DNA of 39,072 nucleotides from JAIOTH01 sp964639335 (GCA_964639335.1 CAZXCJ010000006.1:1-39072); one strand, 5' to 3'. Numbered from the stretch's first letter, positions 7,241 to 16,184 are shown. Numbers and translations are program-made. Notes: generated by a model from the letters alone, not told the origin.

Positions 7241-7269
7241 TATACTACAATTTAGACGGTTGTCTAAAT
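7241..7269 (+). promoter_or_regulatory. -10 box and ArsR-type operator
   Basis: TATACT (7241-7246) is followed by a perfect palindrome ATTTAGAC-ggtt-GTCTAAAT (7250-7269). It covers the expected transcription start of the ArsR/SdpI unit. The position fits autorepression by the encoded ArsR protein. The -35 match is poor. Confidence 0.7.
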
Positions 7270-7285
7270 ATCTAATTAACTTCTT

Positions 7286-7549
7286 ATGGTTTTAAACCAA
7301 ACTTTAAGTGCCTTATCAGATCCAACTAGAAGAAAAATTTTGGATTTATTAAAAAGAAAAGATTTAGCTGCTGGCGAAATAGCTAAAAATTTTAATATTG
7401 CCCTTTCCTCTGTTTCTCATCATCTGAATATTTTAAAACAAGCTGATTTAATTAGTTCACAAAGAAATGGACAACAAATAATCTATTCTTTAAATTTAAG
7501 CGTTTTTGAAGAAGTCGCTAAAATTTTAATTAATTACTTTAAAAAATAA
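7286..7549 (+). CDS. ArsR-family repressor (SdpR-like)
   Basis: An 87-residue winged-helix repressor. LSDPTRRKILDLL and AGEIAKNFNIALSSVSHHLNILKQADLI are the ArsR helix-turn-helix, followed by the wing SQRNGQQIIYSLN. It lacks the CxC metal site of arsenic sensors. Known: SdpR-type members pair with SdpI-type membrane proteins and repress their own operon. Here an SdpI-like gene follows after 55 nt and a palindrome overlaps the promoter, supporting that model. The signal sensed is unknown. Confidence 0.88.
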   Translation: MVLNQTLSALSDPTRRKILDLLKRKDLAAGEIAKNFNIALSSVSHHLNILKQADLISSQRNGQQIIYSLNLSVFEEVAKILINYFKK

Positions 7550-7550
7550 A

Positions 7551-7599
7551 TCAGCTTTCAATCATTAGCTGATGGCTGAAAGCTGATAGCTAAACGCTA
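7551..7599. repeat. Heptamer tract (7 units)
   Basis: Seven imperfect 7-mers: TCAGCTT, TCAATCA, TTAGCTG, ATGGCTG, AAAGCTG, ATAGCTA, AACGCTA. In plus orientation most units place TGA or TAA at the same point, so stops occur in all frames after the ArsR stop codon. The arms TCAGCTTTCA / TGAAAGCTGA can also pair. Confidence 0.75.
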
Positions 7600-7604
7600 A
7601 TCCT

Positions 7605-8261
7605 ATGAAAAATCCCATTCAACCAAAATTAAAAACAGAAATATTGCCCATTTTACTAATCATTTTTTCAATTGTTTCTTCTTTATATTTATTCCAATTA
7701 ATGCCTGAAAAAATTCCTGTCCGTTGGAATTTTGAAGGGCAAGTAGATAGATTTGGAAATAGCTCCTCCCATATCTTAATAATTAATTTAATTTTAATTG
7801 GCCTATATTTATTATTTATCTTTTTGCCTTGTATAGATCCTAATAAAAAAAGATATGCTGAATTTAAAAAAATATATCATATCTTTAAAAATATCCTCTT
7901 GTTATTTATGGCTGGTATTTTCTTTTTAACCAATTTAAATGCCGTTGGATATAGTATAAATATCAGCATATATATTCCGCTTTTTGTAGGAATTTTATTT
8001 GTGATTATTGGAAATTATATGGCTAAAATCAAAATGAACTGGTTTATGGGCATACGTACTCCGTGGACCTTGTCATCAGAAGATGTCTGGAATAAAACTC
8101 ATCGTCTTGGTGGTAAATTATTTATGCTCTCTGGTGTTTTAATTGCCCTTACTGGATTTTTACCAACTAATTATAGAATGCTCATATTTATTTTAGCGAT
8201 TGGGTTAATATTAATAGGAACTATTGGGGGCTCTTATTTTATTTATAAAAAACATAAATAA
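7605..8261 (+). CDS. SdpI-family membrane protein with DUF1648 domain
   Basis: A 218-residue protein with six predicted membrane segments. The N-terminal DUF1648 part shows PEKIPVRWNFEGQVDRFG. The C-terminal SdpI part shows GNYMAKIKMNWFMGIRTPWT followed by SEDVWNKTHRLGGK, the family signature. Known: SdpI of Bacillus gives immunity to the SdpC toxin and binds the repressor SdpR. No SdpC-like gene is visible here, so immunity is not shown; envelope stress signalling with the adjacent repressor is a reasonable inference. Confidence 0.85.
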   Translation: MKNPIQPKLKTEILPILLIIFSIVSSLYLFQLMPEKIPVRWNFEGQVDRFGNSSSHILIINLILIGLYLLFIFLPCIDPNKKRYAEFKKIYHIFKNILLLFMAGIFFLTNLNAVGYSINISIYIPLFVGILFVIIGNYMAKIKMNWFMGIRTPWTLSSEDVWNKTHRLGGKLFMLSGVLIALTGFLPTNYRMLIFILAIGLILIGTIGGSYFIYKKHK

Positions 8262-8326
8262 TTATCCTAAATTCATATATTGTCTATATAAAAAATAAAG
8301 AATCATAAAAAATTAATATAATAAAA

Positions 8327-8353
8327 TTGACATTATTTTTAAAAAAATATAAT
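8327..8353 (+). promoter_or_regulatory. Promoter of the 8384-8578 gene
   Basis: Perfect hexamers TTGACA (8327-8332) and TATAAT (8348-8353), spacer 15 nt, short for a sigma-70 promoter. Confidence 0.6.
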
Positions 8354-8383
8354 ATAAAAATAAAATAAATTCTGGAGGAACCA

Positions 8384-8578
8384 ATGAAAATAATAAGGGA
8401 AACTAAAAATTTGCGGATAATTTTCAGATATAAAGATGATGAAGAATATAATAAAATTATTAACAATCATCTATCTGGTCTGAAAAAAACTCATGATAAG
8501 TATGCCGGAGTGGCTTCAGTGCACTTCCAAAACTTAAAAGATTTTAATAAAGCTATTAAAATCTTAGAAAAAATTTAA
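8384..8578 (+). CDS. Small orphan protein, hypothetical
   Basis: A 64-residue protein, MKIIRETKNLRIIFRYKDDEE at its N-terminus (quoted part ends at residue 21 after the first Met), mixed alpha/beta by appearance, no Cys motif or membrane segment. A strong Shine-Dalgarno (CTGGAGG, 6 nt before ATG), its own promoter and its own terminator show a real, separately transcribed gene. I do not recognise it. Confidence 0.65.
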   Translation: MKIIRETKNLRIIFRYKDDEEYNKIINNHLSGLKKTHDKYAGVASVHFQNLKDFNKAIKILEKI

Positions 8579-8589
8579 AAAAATAATTT

Positions 8590-8622
8590 TACAGGGGATA
8601 TCTTATGATACTCCCTGTTTTT
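8590..8622 (+). terminator. Terminator of the 8384-8578 gene
   Basis: ACAGGG (8591-8596) pairs with CCCTGT (8613-8618), with an inner GATA/TATC extension, and runs into TTTTTTATTT. It overlaps the 3' end of the convergent O-antigen ligase gene. Confidence 0.75.
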
Positions 8623-9892
8623 TATTTATTAAACCAATAATCAAAAAAATTATAGCTAATCCACTCCAATAAGTCCAAAAATAATGGTCAAAAAAACTGA
8701 TCAATAATATTACTATTAAGCTTAATCCTAAAATAAATTTTAAAATCTGTTTATTTTTTAAAGCTAAAAGTAAAAAATAAAAAATAAAACTAAAATAAAT
8801 TAAAAATCCTAAAATACCTAATTCAATTAAAACCAATAAATAAACATTGTGTGCCGGCTGATATTGCCAGACACTTAAACTATTATCTACTTTATTAAAA
8901 ACAGCTGGAATATAATTATTTATTCCTTGGCCAAAAATAAAATTAGTGCTTAATAATTTTTTTGCCTGAACCTCTAAAATTTGTCTTTCTTGTGTGGATT
9001 TAATTTCTAATCTATCTTGTCCAAGTAAACGACTCTGCATTAAATCTTGAAAAAACACAAAATTCATTGCCCCAACTAAAATTAAAACTCCTAAAATTGA
9101 AAAAAGCTTACCCAGTAATTTTTTTTGATAAGCATAGAAAAATAAAAAAATTAAAGCTATAACTAAAGCTAAGATTGCGCTACGGGAAAAAGTAAAAATT
9201 AAAACCTGGCTAAAAATTATTAAAACTGGCCAAAACAAAAAATAATACCTAGGTTTTTTCTGTTGTAAATAAATGCCTATTGAAAATAAAATAGCTATTA
9301 CAATAAAACCTCCTAAAATATTTGGATGAGAAAATCCACCATAAACCCTTAAAAAACGACCAAAACCCCCTTCTAAAACGGAAACTCCGCCTTGATATGC
9401 CGACTGGCCGGCAATTCCTAAATATTTATTAGCCAAAACATTTTGAGAAAAAAATTGGTAAAAACCTAAGGCGCAATGTAAAAAAATACTGGCTATAAAA
9501 GATATAAAAAGTTTAAAATAATTAAAATTCAACCGGGAAATAATTAAAAACAACAGAACAAGTTCTACTAATTTTCCCAAGCCATAAAAATACATTTCAT
9601 AATTTAAAACATTAAAATATCCTAGCAAAGAAATTATTAATAAAACTATCGGCAATAAATATATTTTTTTAAACTTATCTGTCCGTAAAAAAAATAAAGC
9701 CAAAAAAATTAATAATAATAAAACCGCCTCGCTGACATAAATAGCCAACTTTCCATACTCAAAAACTTCTCCGCCTAAACTTAAATATTTATAAATATAT
9801 CTAGTTTGCCAAGGAATTAAAAATACAAAAATATACAATAGATATTCTATTAATCTGCCCAACTTATAATTTTTGCTCTTAGTTATCAACAT
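8603..9892 (-). CDS. O-antigen ligase/polymerase-type membrane protein
   Basis: A 429-residue polytopic protein with about 12 hydrophobic segments. The large extracytoplasmic loop and the signature YQPAHNVYLLVLIELGILG (near residue 350) place it in the Wzy_C family (WaaL, Wzy, PglL-type). Known: these enzymes transfer or polymerise lipid-linked polysaccharide at the outer face of the cytoplasmic membrane. The substrate cannot be read from the sequence. It follows the nucleotidyltransferase-like gene in the same orientation. A second Wzy_C protein lies at the right end of the window. Confidence 0.85.
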   Translation of the reverse strand: MLITKSKNYKLGRLIEYLLYIFVFLIPWQTRYIYKYLSLGGEVFEYGKLAIYVSEAVLLLLIFLALFFLRTDKFKKIYLLPIVLLIISLLGYFNVLNYEMYFYGLGKLVELVLLFLIISRLNFNYFKLFISFIASIFLHCALGFYQFFSQNVLANKYLGIAGQSAYQGGVSVLEGGFGRFLRVYGGFSHPNILGGFIVIAILFSIGIYLQQKKPRYYFLFWPVLIIFSQVLIFTFSRSAILALVIALIFLFFYAYQKKLLGKLFSILGVLILVGAMNFVFFQDLMQSRLLGQDRLEIKSTQERQILEVQAKKLLSTNFIFGQGINNYIPAVFNKVDNSLSVWQYQPAHNVYLLVLIELGILGFLIYFSFIFYFLLLALKNKQILKFILGLSLIVILLISFFDHYFWTYWSGLAIIFLIIGLINKKQGVS

Positions 9893-9900
9893 ATAAATAA

Positions 9901-9935
9901 GTAACTTGTAACTTGTAATCAGTACCTAGTAGCTG
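9901..9935. repeat. Heptamer tract (5 units)
   Basis: GTAACTT, GTAACTT, GTAATCA, GTACCTA, GTAGCTG. It overlaps the last codons and stop of the gene ending at 9926. Confidence 0.75.
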
Positions 9936-10864
9936 GAAATTTTTTTATAAAACAAATCTCTAATCTCTTTCCGGCTATCTTTTTCGTGAAACTTCAAAAT
10001 ATTGTCTTTAACTATTACATCTGTATTATTTTCTTTTAAGCGAGAATTTTTATTATGATAAATTTTAAATAATTGTATTTTTTTAAAAACCAAATTAAAA
10101 AATTTTCCTAAACAATTATCAAAAAATAATTCTTTAGTTCCACTGACAAAAATACTCAATTTATTTTCCTTAATTATCCAATTATCAACAATTTTTGAAG
10201 GAGAAAATTGCGGTAAAAACTCTTTTAACCACTGATTGGCTTGATAAAAATTATTCGCATAATTTCTATCAAAAATTAAAACAAAATCAGCTAACCAATA
10301 ATAAAAATGAATATCTCTTTCATAAGTTAGATTTTTTAAATCTAAATTACTAGTGCTAATGTAAAAACTCAAACAAATCCTGTCTTTTATTTTTTTGCCG
10401 TGCCTTCTCATTTTCAAAATATGTAATAAAATAGTAATCCAAAAACGTGAAAACCAAATATATTTATCTTTAATAATAATAAAAAAATCTATATCACTAT
10501 CTTCTTCGGCGTTAAAATAAGGAATTGAATTACATAAAAATACAGCCCGAACAAAAGGAATAAATCTAATAATTCTTACTGCTTTCAGTGCTTTTTTCCA
10601 CTTCTTAATACTATAATCTCTTCTTTTTTTTCGAATATTTAATATTTCTTTTCTTGTTTTTAAAAAATAAAAACCGTTTCTGGTTTCTATATATTTTTTT
10701 AAATCTTTACCTTTTTCCAAACAATTAACAACTGAAAATAAATCTGTTTTATATTTAAAAAGTCCTTTCCAAATTTCATTAGCTGTTAAGGGATAATCAA
10801 AAAGATCATAATAAATTATAGTTTCAAGTATTGCTTTTTCTATGTTGTTTAATTCTTTTAACAT
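9926..10864 (-). CDS. Nucleotidyltransferase-like protein with N-terminal winged helix
   Basis: 312 residues from the ATG at 10864, chosen over an upstream TTG because AGGA sits 6 nt before it. The N-terminal 75 residues look like a winged helix (EKAILETIIYYDLFDYPLTANEIW). The centre has CNSIPYFNAEEDSDIDFFIII, which fits the nucleotidyltransferase motif (hG[GS] replaced by NS, then DxD: Asp-Ile-Asp). The rest is helical and basic. Known: such proteins are common near envelope clusters in Patescibacteria and their substrates are unknown. The Gly-Ser pair of active enzymes is not seen, so activity is uncertain. Lies 33 nt upstream of the O-antigen ligase. Confidence 0.6.
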   Translation of the reverse strand: MLKELNNIEKAILETIIYYDLFDYPLTANEIWKGLFKYKTDLFSVVNCLEKGKDLKKYIETRNGFYFLKTRKEILNIRKKRRDYSIKKWKKALKAVRIIRFIPFVRAVFLCNSIPYFNAEEDSDIDFFIIIKDKYIWFSRFWITILLHILKMRRHGKKIKDRICLSFYISTSNLDLKNLTYERDIHFYYWLADFVLIFDRNYANNFYQANQWLKEFLPQFSPSKIVDNWIIKENKLSIFVSGTKELFFDNCLGKFFNLVFKKIQLFKIYHNKNSRLKENNTDVIVKDNILKFHEKDSRKEIRDLFYKKISSY

Positions 10865-10957
10865 TGTATTTCCTATCAAAAAATATTATCTACAATTATC
10901 AATTTGAAATTTTAAACATACTTTTCATTTAATAAACAGCCCCTGGGCAATAGGAAA

Positions 10958-10999
10958 ATTACTAATGACTAATGCCTATCGACTATCGCCTTATTAATA
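10958..10999. repeat. Heptamer tract (6 units)
   Basis: ATTACTA, ATGACTA, ATGCCTA, TCGACTA, TCGCCTT, ATTAATA. On the minus strand TAG recurs every 7 nt just downstream of the uvrA stop. Confidence 0.75.
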
Positions 11000-11009
11000 A
11001 TTGAAAATT

Positions 11010-13823
11010 TCAAATTAATTTTGAAAGGTATTCTCCCGTATAAGATTTTTTGAATTTAATAAGCTCTTTTGGAGTACCTTGAGCAATTACCTGACCTCCT
11101 TTTTCTCCGCCCTCCGGACCTAAGTCAATAATCCAATCCGCACATTTAATTACATCTAAATTATGTTCTATTATTAAAATACTATTTCCTTTGGCAACCA
11201 ATCTTCTTAAAACATCTATTAATTTTTTAATATCATCAAAATGCAAACCCGTAGTCGGCTCATCTAAAATATACAAGGTCTTGCCTGTAGCTTTACGAGA
11301 AAGTTCCGAGGCCAATTTAACTCTTTGAGCTTCACCGCCGGATAAAGTAGTGGCGGACTGCCCTAATTTAATATAGCCCAATCCAACATTATTTAAAGTT
11401 TTCAATTTATTATAAATATTTGGAATATCTTTGAAAAAAACCATTGCCTCGCTCACCGTCATATCTAAAACTTCTGCAATGTCTTTGTCTCTATAATGGA
11501 TTTCTAATATGTCTTCATTATACCTCTTACCATGGCATTCTTCACACTCTACATACATATCTGGCATAAAATTCATTCCTATTTTAATCAGGCCATTGCC
11601 TTGGCAGGTTTCACAACGACCGCCCCTAACATTAAAACTAAATTTACCTAATTTATAGCCCCTTATTTTTGATTCTGGCAAGTTAGCAAATAAATCCCGA
11701 ATATAAGTAAATACCCCCGTGTAAGTAGCTGGATTTGAACGCGGAGTACGGCCAATCGGCGATTGGTCAATATTAATAACCTTATCAATATTTTCTAAGC
11801 CCCTAATCTCTTTATGTTGGCCTGGCAGATCTTTAGCTCTGGTCAATTTATTGGCTAAGGATTTGCCTAGAATATTAAAAATTAAAGTGGATTTTCCTGA
11901 GCCAGAAACTCCAGTCACGCAAACTAATTTACCCAAAGGAATTTTAACATCTATATTTTTTAAATTAAACTCTCGGGCGCCAATAATTTCTAAAAACTTA
12001 CCATTTCCTTGATTATATTTTTTTGGAACTTCTATTCTTAATTTATTAGCCAAATATTTTCCCGTAATCGAATCTTTGTCTTTCTTTATCTGCTCTGGCG
12101 TACCTTGAGCAATAATCTTCCCTCCATTTTCTCCAGCCCCAGGACCAACATCTACTACATAATCTGCAGACAAAATAGTTTCTCGGTCATGCTCTATCAC
12201 AATCACTGTATTTCCTAAGTCCTGCAAATCTTTCAAGGTCTTAATTAAACGATTATTGTCTTTTTGATGCAAACCAACTGATGGCTCGTCTAAAATATAT
12301 AAAACTCCCGACAAAGAGCTACTAATCTGTGTAGTCAATCTAACTCTCTGCATTTCTCCACCCGAAAGAGTATTGGCTGAACGGTCTAAACTCAAATAAT
12401 CCAAGCCTACATAAACTATGGATTTTAATCTAAATATAATCTCTTCAATAATTTTTTCAGCTATTTTTAGCTCTTTCTTTTTAAGAATTGATTTTGATGA
12501 ATTAGAAATATCTTTAAAAAACTTCTGAGCTTTTTCTGCGGTTAAAGATGTTATATCGCTAATATTTTTATCGCCTATTTTAACTGCCAAGGATTCTTTT
12601 TTTAATTTTTTACCTTTACAAACTGGGCATTTATAAACCCGCATACATTTTTCTATTTCTGACTTAACATAATCAGAATCAGTTTCTATGTATTTATTCT
12701 CTAAATAAAAAATAATGGCTTCTGAATTTTTCTGCACTTTTCCTTCTTGGTTGCCATAAAGCATTAAATTTATTTTTTTTACTTTTAAATCTTTGACCGG
12801 GACGTCTAAATTAATTTTATAAATTTTAGAAAACTTTTCCAAAATTCTATAATAGGCATTTTGATTAACAGAAATTTTAAATAATAATCTAATAGCTCCT
12901 TGGTTCAAAGTTAATTTTTTGTTAGGAATAACCAAATCTCCGTCTAATTTCATTTTGATTCCCAATCCTCCGCATTCTGGACAAGCTCCATGAGGAGAAT
13001 TAAAAGAAAAATTACGCGGCTCTATGTTAGGAAAACTTAAATCACAATTAGAACAATACAGCTGTTTAGAAAATATTTCTTCTTGTCCTGTTTTCGGATT
13101 TAAAACTATTGCATAACCATTAGATAAATCTAAGGCGGCAGATAAAGAATTACTTAATCCATTTAAGACATTCTTAGTATTAGAAACTTTGAATTTATCT
13201 ATTATGATATCTACATCGTGTTTTCTATTGCCATTAAAATTAATATTTAAGGCATCGTCAATATCATAAAATTTCTTATCGACTCTGACTAAGTCATAGT
13301 TGCTCTTTTTTATTTTTTTCAAAAGATTGGAATTATACAATTTACTAACTTTAGTAATGGGAGAAAGAATAATAATTTCCTGCCCTTGAAAATTTTTCTG
13401 AGCTCTTTTGATTATTTCTTTCAAATTTTGTTTTTGAATCAATTTATTACACTTAGGACAATAAACTTTACCAACTCGAGCAAATAATAATCTCAAATAA
13501 TCATATACTTCTGTAATGGTGCCTACTGTAGATCGCGGAGTGCGATTATTATTGCCCTGGCCAATAAAAATAGCGGGCGGTAGCCCCTGAATACTATCTA
13601 CGTCGGGTTTATCCATTAAATCTAAAAATTGGCGGGAGTAGGCCGAAAGGGACTCCATATATCTTCTCTGGCTTTCCGCATAAAGAGTATCAAAAGCCAA
13701 AGAGGACTTTCCTGAACCAGAAAGCCCGCTAATTACAATAAACTTGTTTTTGGGGAGCTCTAAATCAATATTCTGTAAATTATGGACTCGCGCTCCTTTG
13801 ATAATTATATTTTTTGAAGGCAT
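11010..13823 (-). CDS. uvrA: UvrA, excinuclease ABC subunit A
   Basis: 937 residues, the usual UvrA length. Two ABC-type ATPase halves are present. The first has Walker A GLSGSGKSS (33-41), a CPKC...CSNC...CPEC zinc region, signature LSGGEMQRV and Walker B ILDEPS. The second has GVSGSGKST (about 640), zinc module CETCQGNG...CEECHG, signature LSGGEAQRVKL and ILDEPTTGLH. Role: damage recognition in nucleotide excision repair with UvrB and UvrC, neither of which is in the window. A single-gene unit. The start MPSKNIIIKGA is the normal UvrA N-terminus. Confidence 0.98.
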   Translation of the reverse strand: MPSKNIIIKGARVHNLQNIDLELPKNKFIVISGLSGSGKSSLAFDTLYAESQRRYMESLSAYSRQFLDLMDKPDVDSIQGLPPAIFIGQGNNNRTPRSTVGTITEVYDYLRLLFARVGKVYCPKCNKLIQKQNLKEIIKRAQKNFQGQEIIILSPITKVSKLYNSNLLKKIKKSNYDLVRVDKKFYDIDDALNINFNGNRKHDVDIIIDKFKVSNTKNVLNGLSNSLSAALDLSNGYAIVLNPKTGQEEIFSKQLYCSNCDLSFPNIEPRNFSFNSPHGACPECGGLGIKMKLDGDLVIPNKKLTLNQGAIRLLFKISVNQNAYYRILEKFSKIYKINLDVPVKDLKVKKINLMLYGNQEGKVQKNSEAIIFYLENKYIETDSDYVKSEIEKCMRVYKCPVCKGKKLKKESLAVKIGDKNISDITSLTAEKAQKFFKDISNSSKSILKKKELKIAEKIIEEIIFRLKSIVYVGLDYLSLDRSANTLSGGEMQRVRLTTQISSSLSGVLYILDEPSVGLHQKDNNRLIKTLKDLQDLGNTVIVIEHDRETILSADYVVDVGPGAGENGGKIIAQGTPEQIKKDKDSITGKYLANKLRIEVPKKYNQGNGKFLEIIGAREFNLKNIDVKIPLGKLVCVTGVSGSGKSTLIFNILGKSLANKLTRAKDLPGQHKEIRGLENIDKVINIDQSPIGRTPRSNPATYTGVFTYIRDLFANLPESKIRGYKLGKFSFNVRGGRCETCQGNGLIKIGMNFMPDMYVECEECHGKRYNEDILEIHYRDKDIAEVLDMTVSEAMVFFKDIPNIYNKLKTLNNVGLGYIKLGQSATTLSGGEAQRVKLASELSRKATGKTLYILDEPTTGLHFDDIKKLIDVLRRLVAKGNSILIIEHNLDVIKCADWIIDLGPEGGEKGGQVIAQGTPKELIKFKKSYTGEYLSKLI

Positions 13824-14168
13824 ATGCTTTAAGATACTAATATACTAATTGTACGAATAATACGAATTAATCATACTAATCCCGCGAGGTAGAATCTCGC
13901 CCGCCTCCGACATAACGAAGCTCCCACTTCGTATAGGTAGGTGGGGTGATACGAATATAATAATTCCTTAAAAAATTAGTATAATTAGTATAAATTAGTA
14001 TATTAGCATCGCATAGAGTAAATATAATTGTACTCCTAAATGGCTTTTGCGTCAAGCATTAAGGCAACCAAAAAATCCCTCTTAAATCAGGACTTTTATA
14101 TGTCTATTAAATAATTTTTAAATCATATCTACCATCTGCCAACCACCGGCCACCAATTACCTACTAAC
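13824..14168. other. Spacer with inverted ACTAAT/ATTAGT tracts around a GC-rich palindrome
   Basis: 345 bp without a gene. ATACTAAT-type units (13835-13880) face ATTAGTATA-type units (13975-14008) in inverted order. Between them lies a GC-rich repeat (13881-13938: CCCGCGAGG..., CGAAG-ctccca-CTTCG) of the palindrome class seen elsewhere in the window. A heptamer tract starts at 14128. Confidence 0.55.
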
Positions 14169-14169
14169 T
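14128..14169. repeat. Heptamer tract (6 units)
   Basis: TCTACCA, TCTGCCA, ACCACCG, GCCACCA, ATTACCT, ACTAACT. It abuts the stop codon of the gene ending at 14169. More GC-rich and with fewer stops than the other tracts. Confidence 0.6.
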
Positions 14170-15236
14170 TATTTCCTAATTACCCTAATATTACTTCTTT
14201 TTTCTTTTTCTGCTAGTTGATGCTCATCTTTAACTCCAGCTCTTCTTTTGCGGCAACGCAACATATTATAAGAATAATAAGCGCATTTTTTTCCTCGGCA
14301 ACCTTCCTCGGCCGGACATACTGCGGATACCCTATCTAAATCCAGACCAATTAACATGGCTTTTTTAACCGTTAATTTATCTAGATTAACTGACTTGACG
14401 GCATCAATTCGACGATTATATAAATCAAAATTCCAATATTCAATTCCATCCATTAAACCGTTTCTATTTAAAACATGCTTATTTATTTTATCAAAAGGAA
14501 TTTTTTTATGCCGAGCAGTTTCTATTCTTAATATCGCCACTACATCTAAAAGGTCAATATTTTTTTCTTTTTTACTAATAATAGAAATCTTCCCCTTATT
14601 AGTAAAAACAACTATTAAATCTCCTAAAACTTCTTTTTTATACAATAAATAATCTGCTACGTCATCAACCGTATAGGCATTCTCGTCACAACTAGTAAAG
14701 ACCACCTTTAATTTCTTTTTTTCTTGTTCAACTATAAAGCTGGTTAATTTTCCTTTTTCAATAGCTTTTTGGCATTCTTCAAAAAGTTGAATCCTTTTTT
14801 CTTCAGCTTGTTCTAAATACTCTTTTAATAAAGGCAAGATTAAATTTAAAACCTTTTTCGGCTCAGTATTGGCTTTAATTAAACGAATCCAAGAAAACAT
14901 AGAATCATTATAACAAGCATACTCTTTTTTGTTTTTTAAAATAGAAAGTATTTGATTAACTATGGGGTATTGGTTTAGTTTTAAATCTTCATACATTAAT
15001 AATTCTTCTAAAACAAATTCATAGCTTTTAGACAATAAAAATAAAGGCACAATGCCTTTTTGCAAATAATAATCAAAATTATTTTTTTGAGGAAGAGAAG
15101 TCCTAAATTCTAATTCGGCTTTAGAAAGTCCAGTAAAAACTTTTTTGCCATAACTATGTAAAACCGCTAAACTTAAAACTTCGTCTACTCCCAGCTCTTT
15201 GGGTAAAAGTATTTTTTTAATAGTTTTCTTAGTCAT
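14169..15236 (-). CDS. Conserved hypothetical with C-terminal Cys cluster
   Basis: 355 residues from the ATG at 15236. An in-frame ATG at 15308 would add 24 residues but lies at or upstream of the transcription start predicted from the promoter at 15312-15340 and would translate a palindrome. The protein is mostly helical. A possible substrate- or RNA-binding middle (LKVVFTSCDENAYTVDDVADYLL) precedes a C-terminal CPAEEGCRGKKCAYYSYNML...C cluster of four Cys that could bind zinc or an iron-sulphur centre, and a basic tail. I do not recognise the family. Single-gene unit. Confidence 0.55.
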   Translation of the reverse strand: MTKKTIKKILLPKELGVDEVLSLAVLHSYGKKVFTGLSKAELEFRTSLPQKNNFDYYLQKGIVPLFLLSKSYEFVLEELLMYEDLKLNQYPIVNQILSILKNKKEYACYNDSMFSWIRLIKANTEPKKVLNLILPLLKEYLEQAEEKRIQLFEECQKAIEKGKLTSFIVEQEKKKLKVVFTSCDENAYTVDDVADYLLYKKEVLGDLIVVFTNKGKISIISKKEKNIDLLDVVAILRIETARHKKIPFDKINKHVLNRNGLMDGIEYWNFDLYNRRIDAVKSVNLDKLTVKKAMLIGLDLDRVSAVCPAEEGCRGKKCAYYSYNMLRCRKRRAGVKDEHQLAEKEKRSNIRVIRK

Positions 15237-15248
15237 ATGTTCCCTCTT

Positions 15249-15277
15249 AACACCCGAAGCCCGAGGCGAAAGGTGTT
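15249..15277. repeat. GC-rich palindrome in the 5' leader
   Basis: AACACC (15249-15254) pairs with GGTGTT (15272-15277) around CCCGAAGCCCGAGGCGAA-like sequence. It lies in the transcribed leader of the 14169-15236 gene, 13 nt before its start codon, where it could affect translation. Confidence 0.5.
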
Positions 15278-15311
15278 CTTTATTTTTAATATAAGTGTAT
15301 TTTAACATTTT

Positions 15312-15340
15312 AGTTTAGCAAATAAAAACCATTTTGTCAA
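15312..15340 (-). promoter_or_regulatory. Promoter of the 14169-15236 gene
   Basis: Minus strand TTGACA (15335-15340), 17-nt spacer, TAAACT (15312-15317). The -35 box is the outer end of element 2. The spacer begins AAAATGGTTTT, almost as at 16185-16213. Confidence 0.75.
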
Positions 15341-15486
15341 CCCCGTTAAACAATTTTATCCTTGTCTAAGGATAAAATTAAGATTTAAGTTAATATTTTT
15401 CAATAAAAATAAAATTATTAATAACAAAAAAATATAATAGTTTAATGCAATAATTCTTACTCTTAAATCTTGTTTAACGGGGTCAA
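15337..15486. mobile_element. MITE-like inverted-repeat element 2
   Basis: Arms CCCCGTTAAACAA (15341) and TTGTTTAACGGGG (ending 15482), flanked by TCAA on both sides, with GTCAACC outside each arm. An inner hairpin TTTTATCCTT-gtct-AAGGATAAAA lies next to the left arm. The interior is similar to element 1. No ORF. Confidence 0.65.
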
Positions 15487-15490
15487 CCCT

Positions 15491-15518
15491 AAAACAAAAA
15501 GGGAAGTGCGAACTTCCC
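15491..15518 (-). terminator. Terminator of the 15534-16148 gene
   Basis: Minus strand GGGAAG-ttcgca-CTTCCC (15501-15518) followed by TTTTTGTTTT. Confidence 0.85.
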
Positions 15519-15533
15519 TAAAGAATTCATTAA

Positions 15534-16148
15534 TTATCTCTTTTTCTTTTTTAAACCTAGTTTTGTAAGGCGGTAACTGGCAGGAATCGATAAAAGAAAT
15601 AAGACAATGATAGAAATCCCAAAAATAGGATTATTACAATCTATGGCAAAAAAAAGCGTAAGACAGCCAACAATAATAAGCACTAAAAAAACTATTAAGG
15701 AGCCAATAAAAGCTACAATAGAGATGTGCTTAATATTATAACAAAGAAAAAACGCTGGAAGAACAAAAACAGCAAATAAATAATATAAGACAATTTCCCA
15801 AGCATTTCTTTTTGTCGGGTCGGTTTCATGAACAGATAAAATTCCAGAACTAGCCATTAATTCAAGCTTTGTTTCCTCAATAATAGGAGGAATAAAACTG
15901 ATCAATTTCTGTCTTCCTCTTCTAATGAGAAGACTGTCAGAATTTTCAATGGCTGATTCACAAAAAAGACGTCCCACTTTTAAATCTGAATCTTTCACAA
16001 TTTTCCAAGTAATTGTATCTATTGTTGTCTTTTTAATTACTTGAAAAAATTCCTCTGGATTTTTCTCGCTAAAATAAATATCTAGTGCCGATAGACCAGA
16101 AGTAAAAATTAACAAGAAAAAAACCACACAAACAATTATCTTTTTCAT
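15534..16148 (-). CDS. Membrane protein, hypothetical
   Basis: A 204-residue protein. An N-terminal signal or anchor segment (KKIIVCVVFFLLIFTSGLSA) precedes an extracytoplasmic region of about 90 residues. Three membrane segments follow (about 117-137, 143-165, 173-192) and a basic tail KKKKR. An AGGAGG Shine-Dalgarno 4-5 nt before ATG, a promoter at 16185-16213 and a terminator define a complete single-gene unit. I do not recognise the family. Confidence 0.6.
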   Translation of the reverse strand: MKKIIVCVVFFLLIFTSGLSALDIYFSEKNPEEFFQVIKKTTIDTITWKIVKDSDLKVGRLFCESAIENSDSLLIRRGRQKLISFIPPIIEETKLELMASSGILSVHETDPTKRNAWEIVLYYLFAVFVLPAFFLCYNIKHISIVAFIGSLIVFLVLIIVGCLTLFFAIDCNNPIFGISIIVLFLLSIPASYRLTKLGLKKKKR

Positions 16149-16184
16149 TGATCCTCCTAAGATCGTTTTTTTTATTAATAAAAA

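Noticed and set aside
11720..11740. tRNA T-arm-like sequence GGATTTGAACGCGG
   Set aside because: It lies inside the uvrA reading frame with no cloverleaf around it.
15237..15308. N-terminal extension of the 14169 gene from the ATG at 15308
   Set aside because: It starts at or upstream of the predicted transcription start, and its codons are a palindromic repeat.
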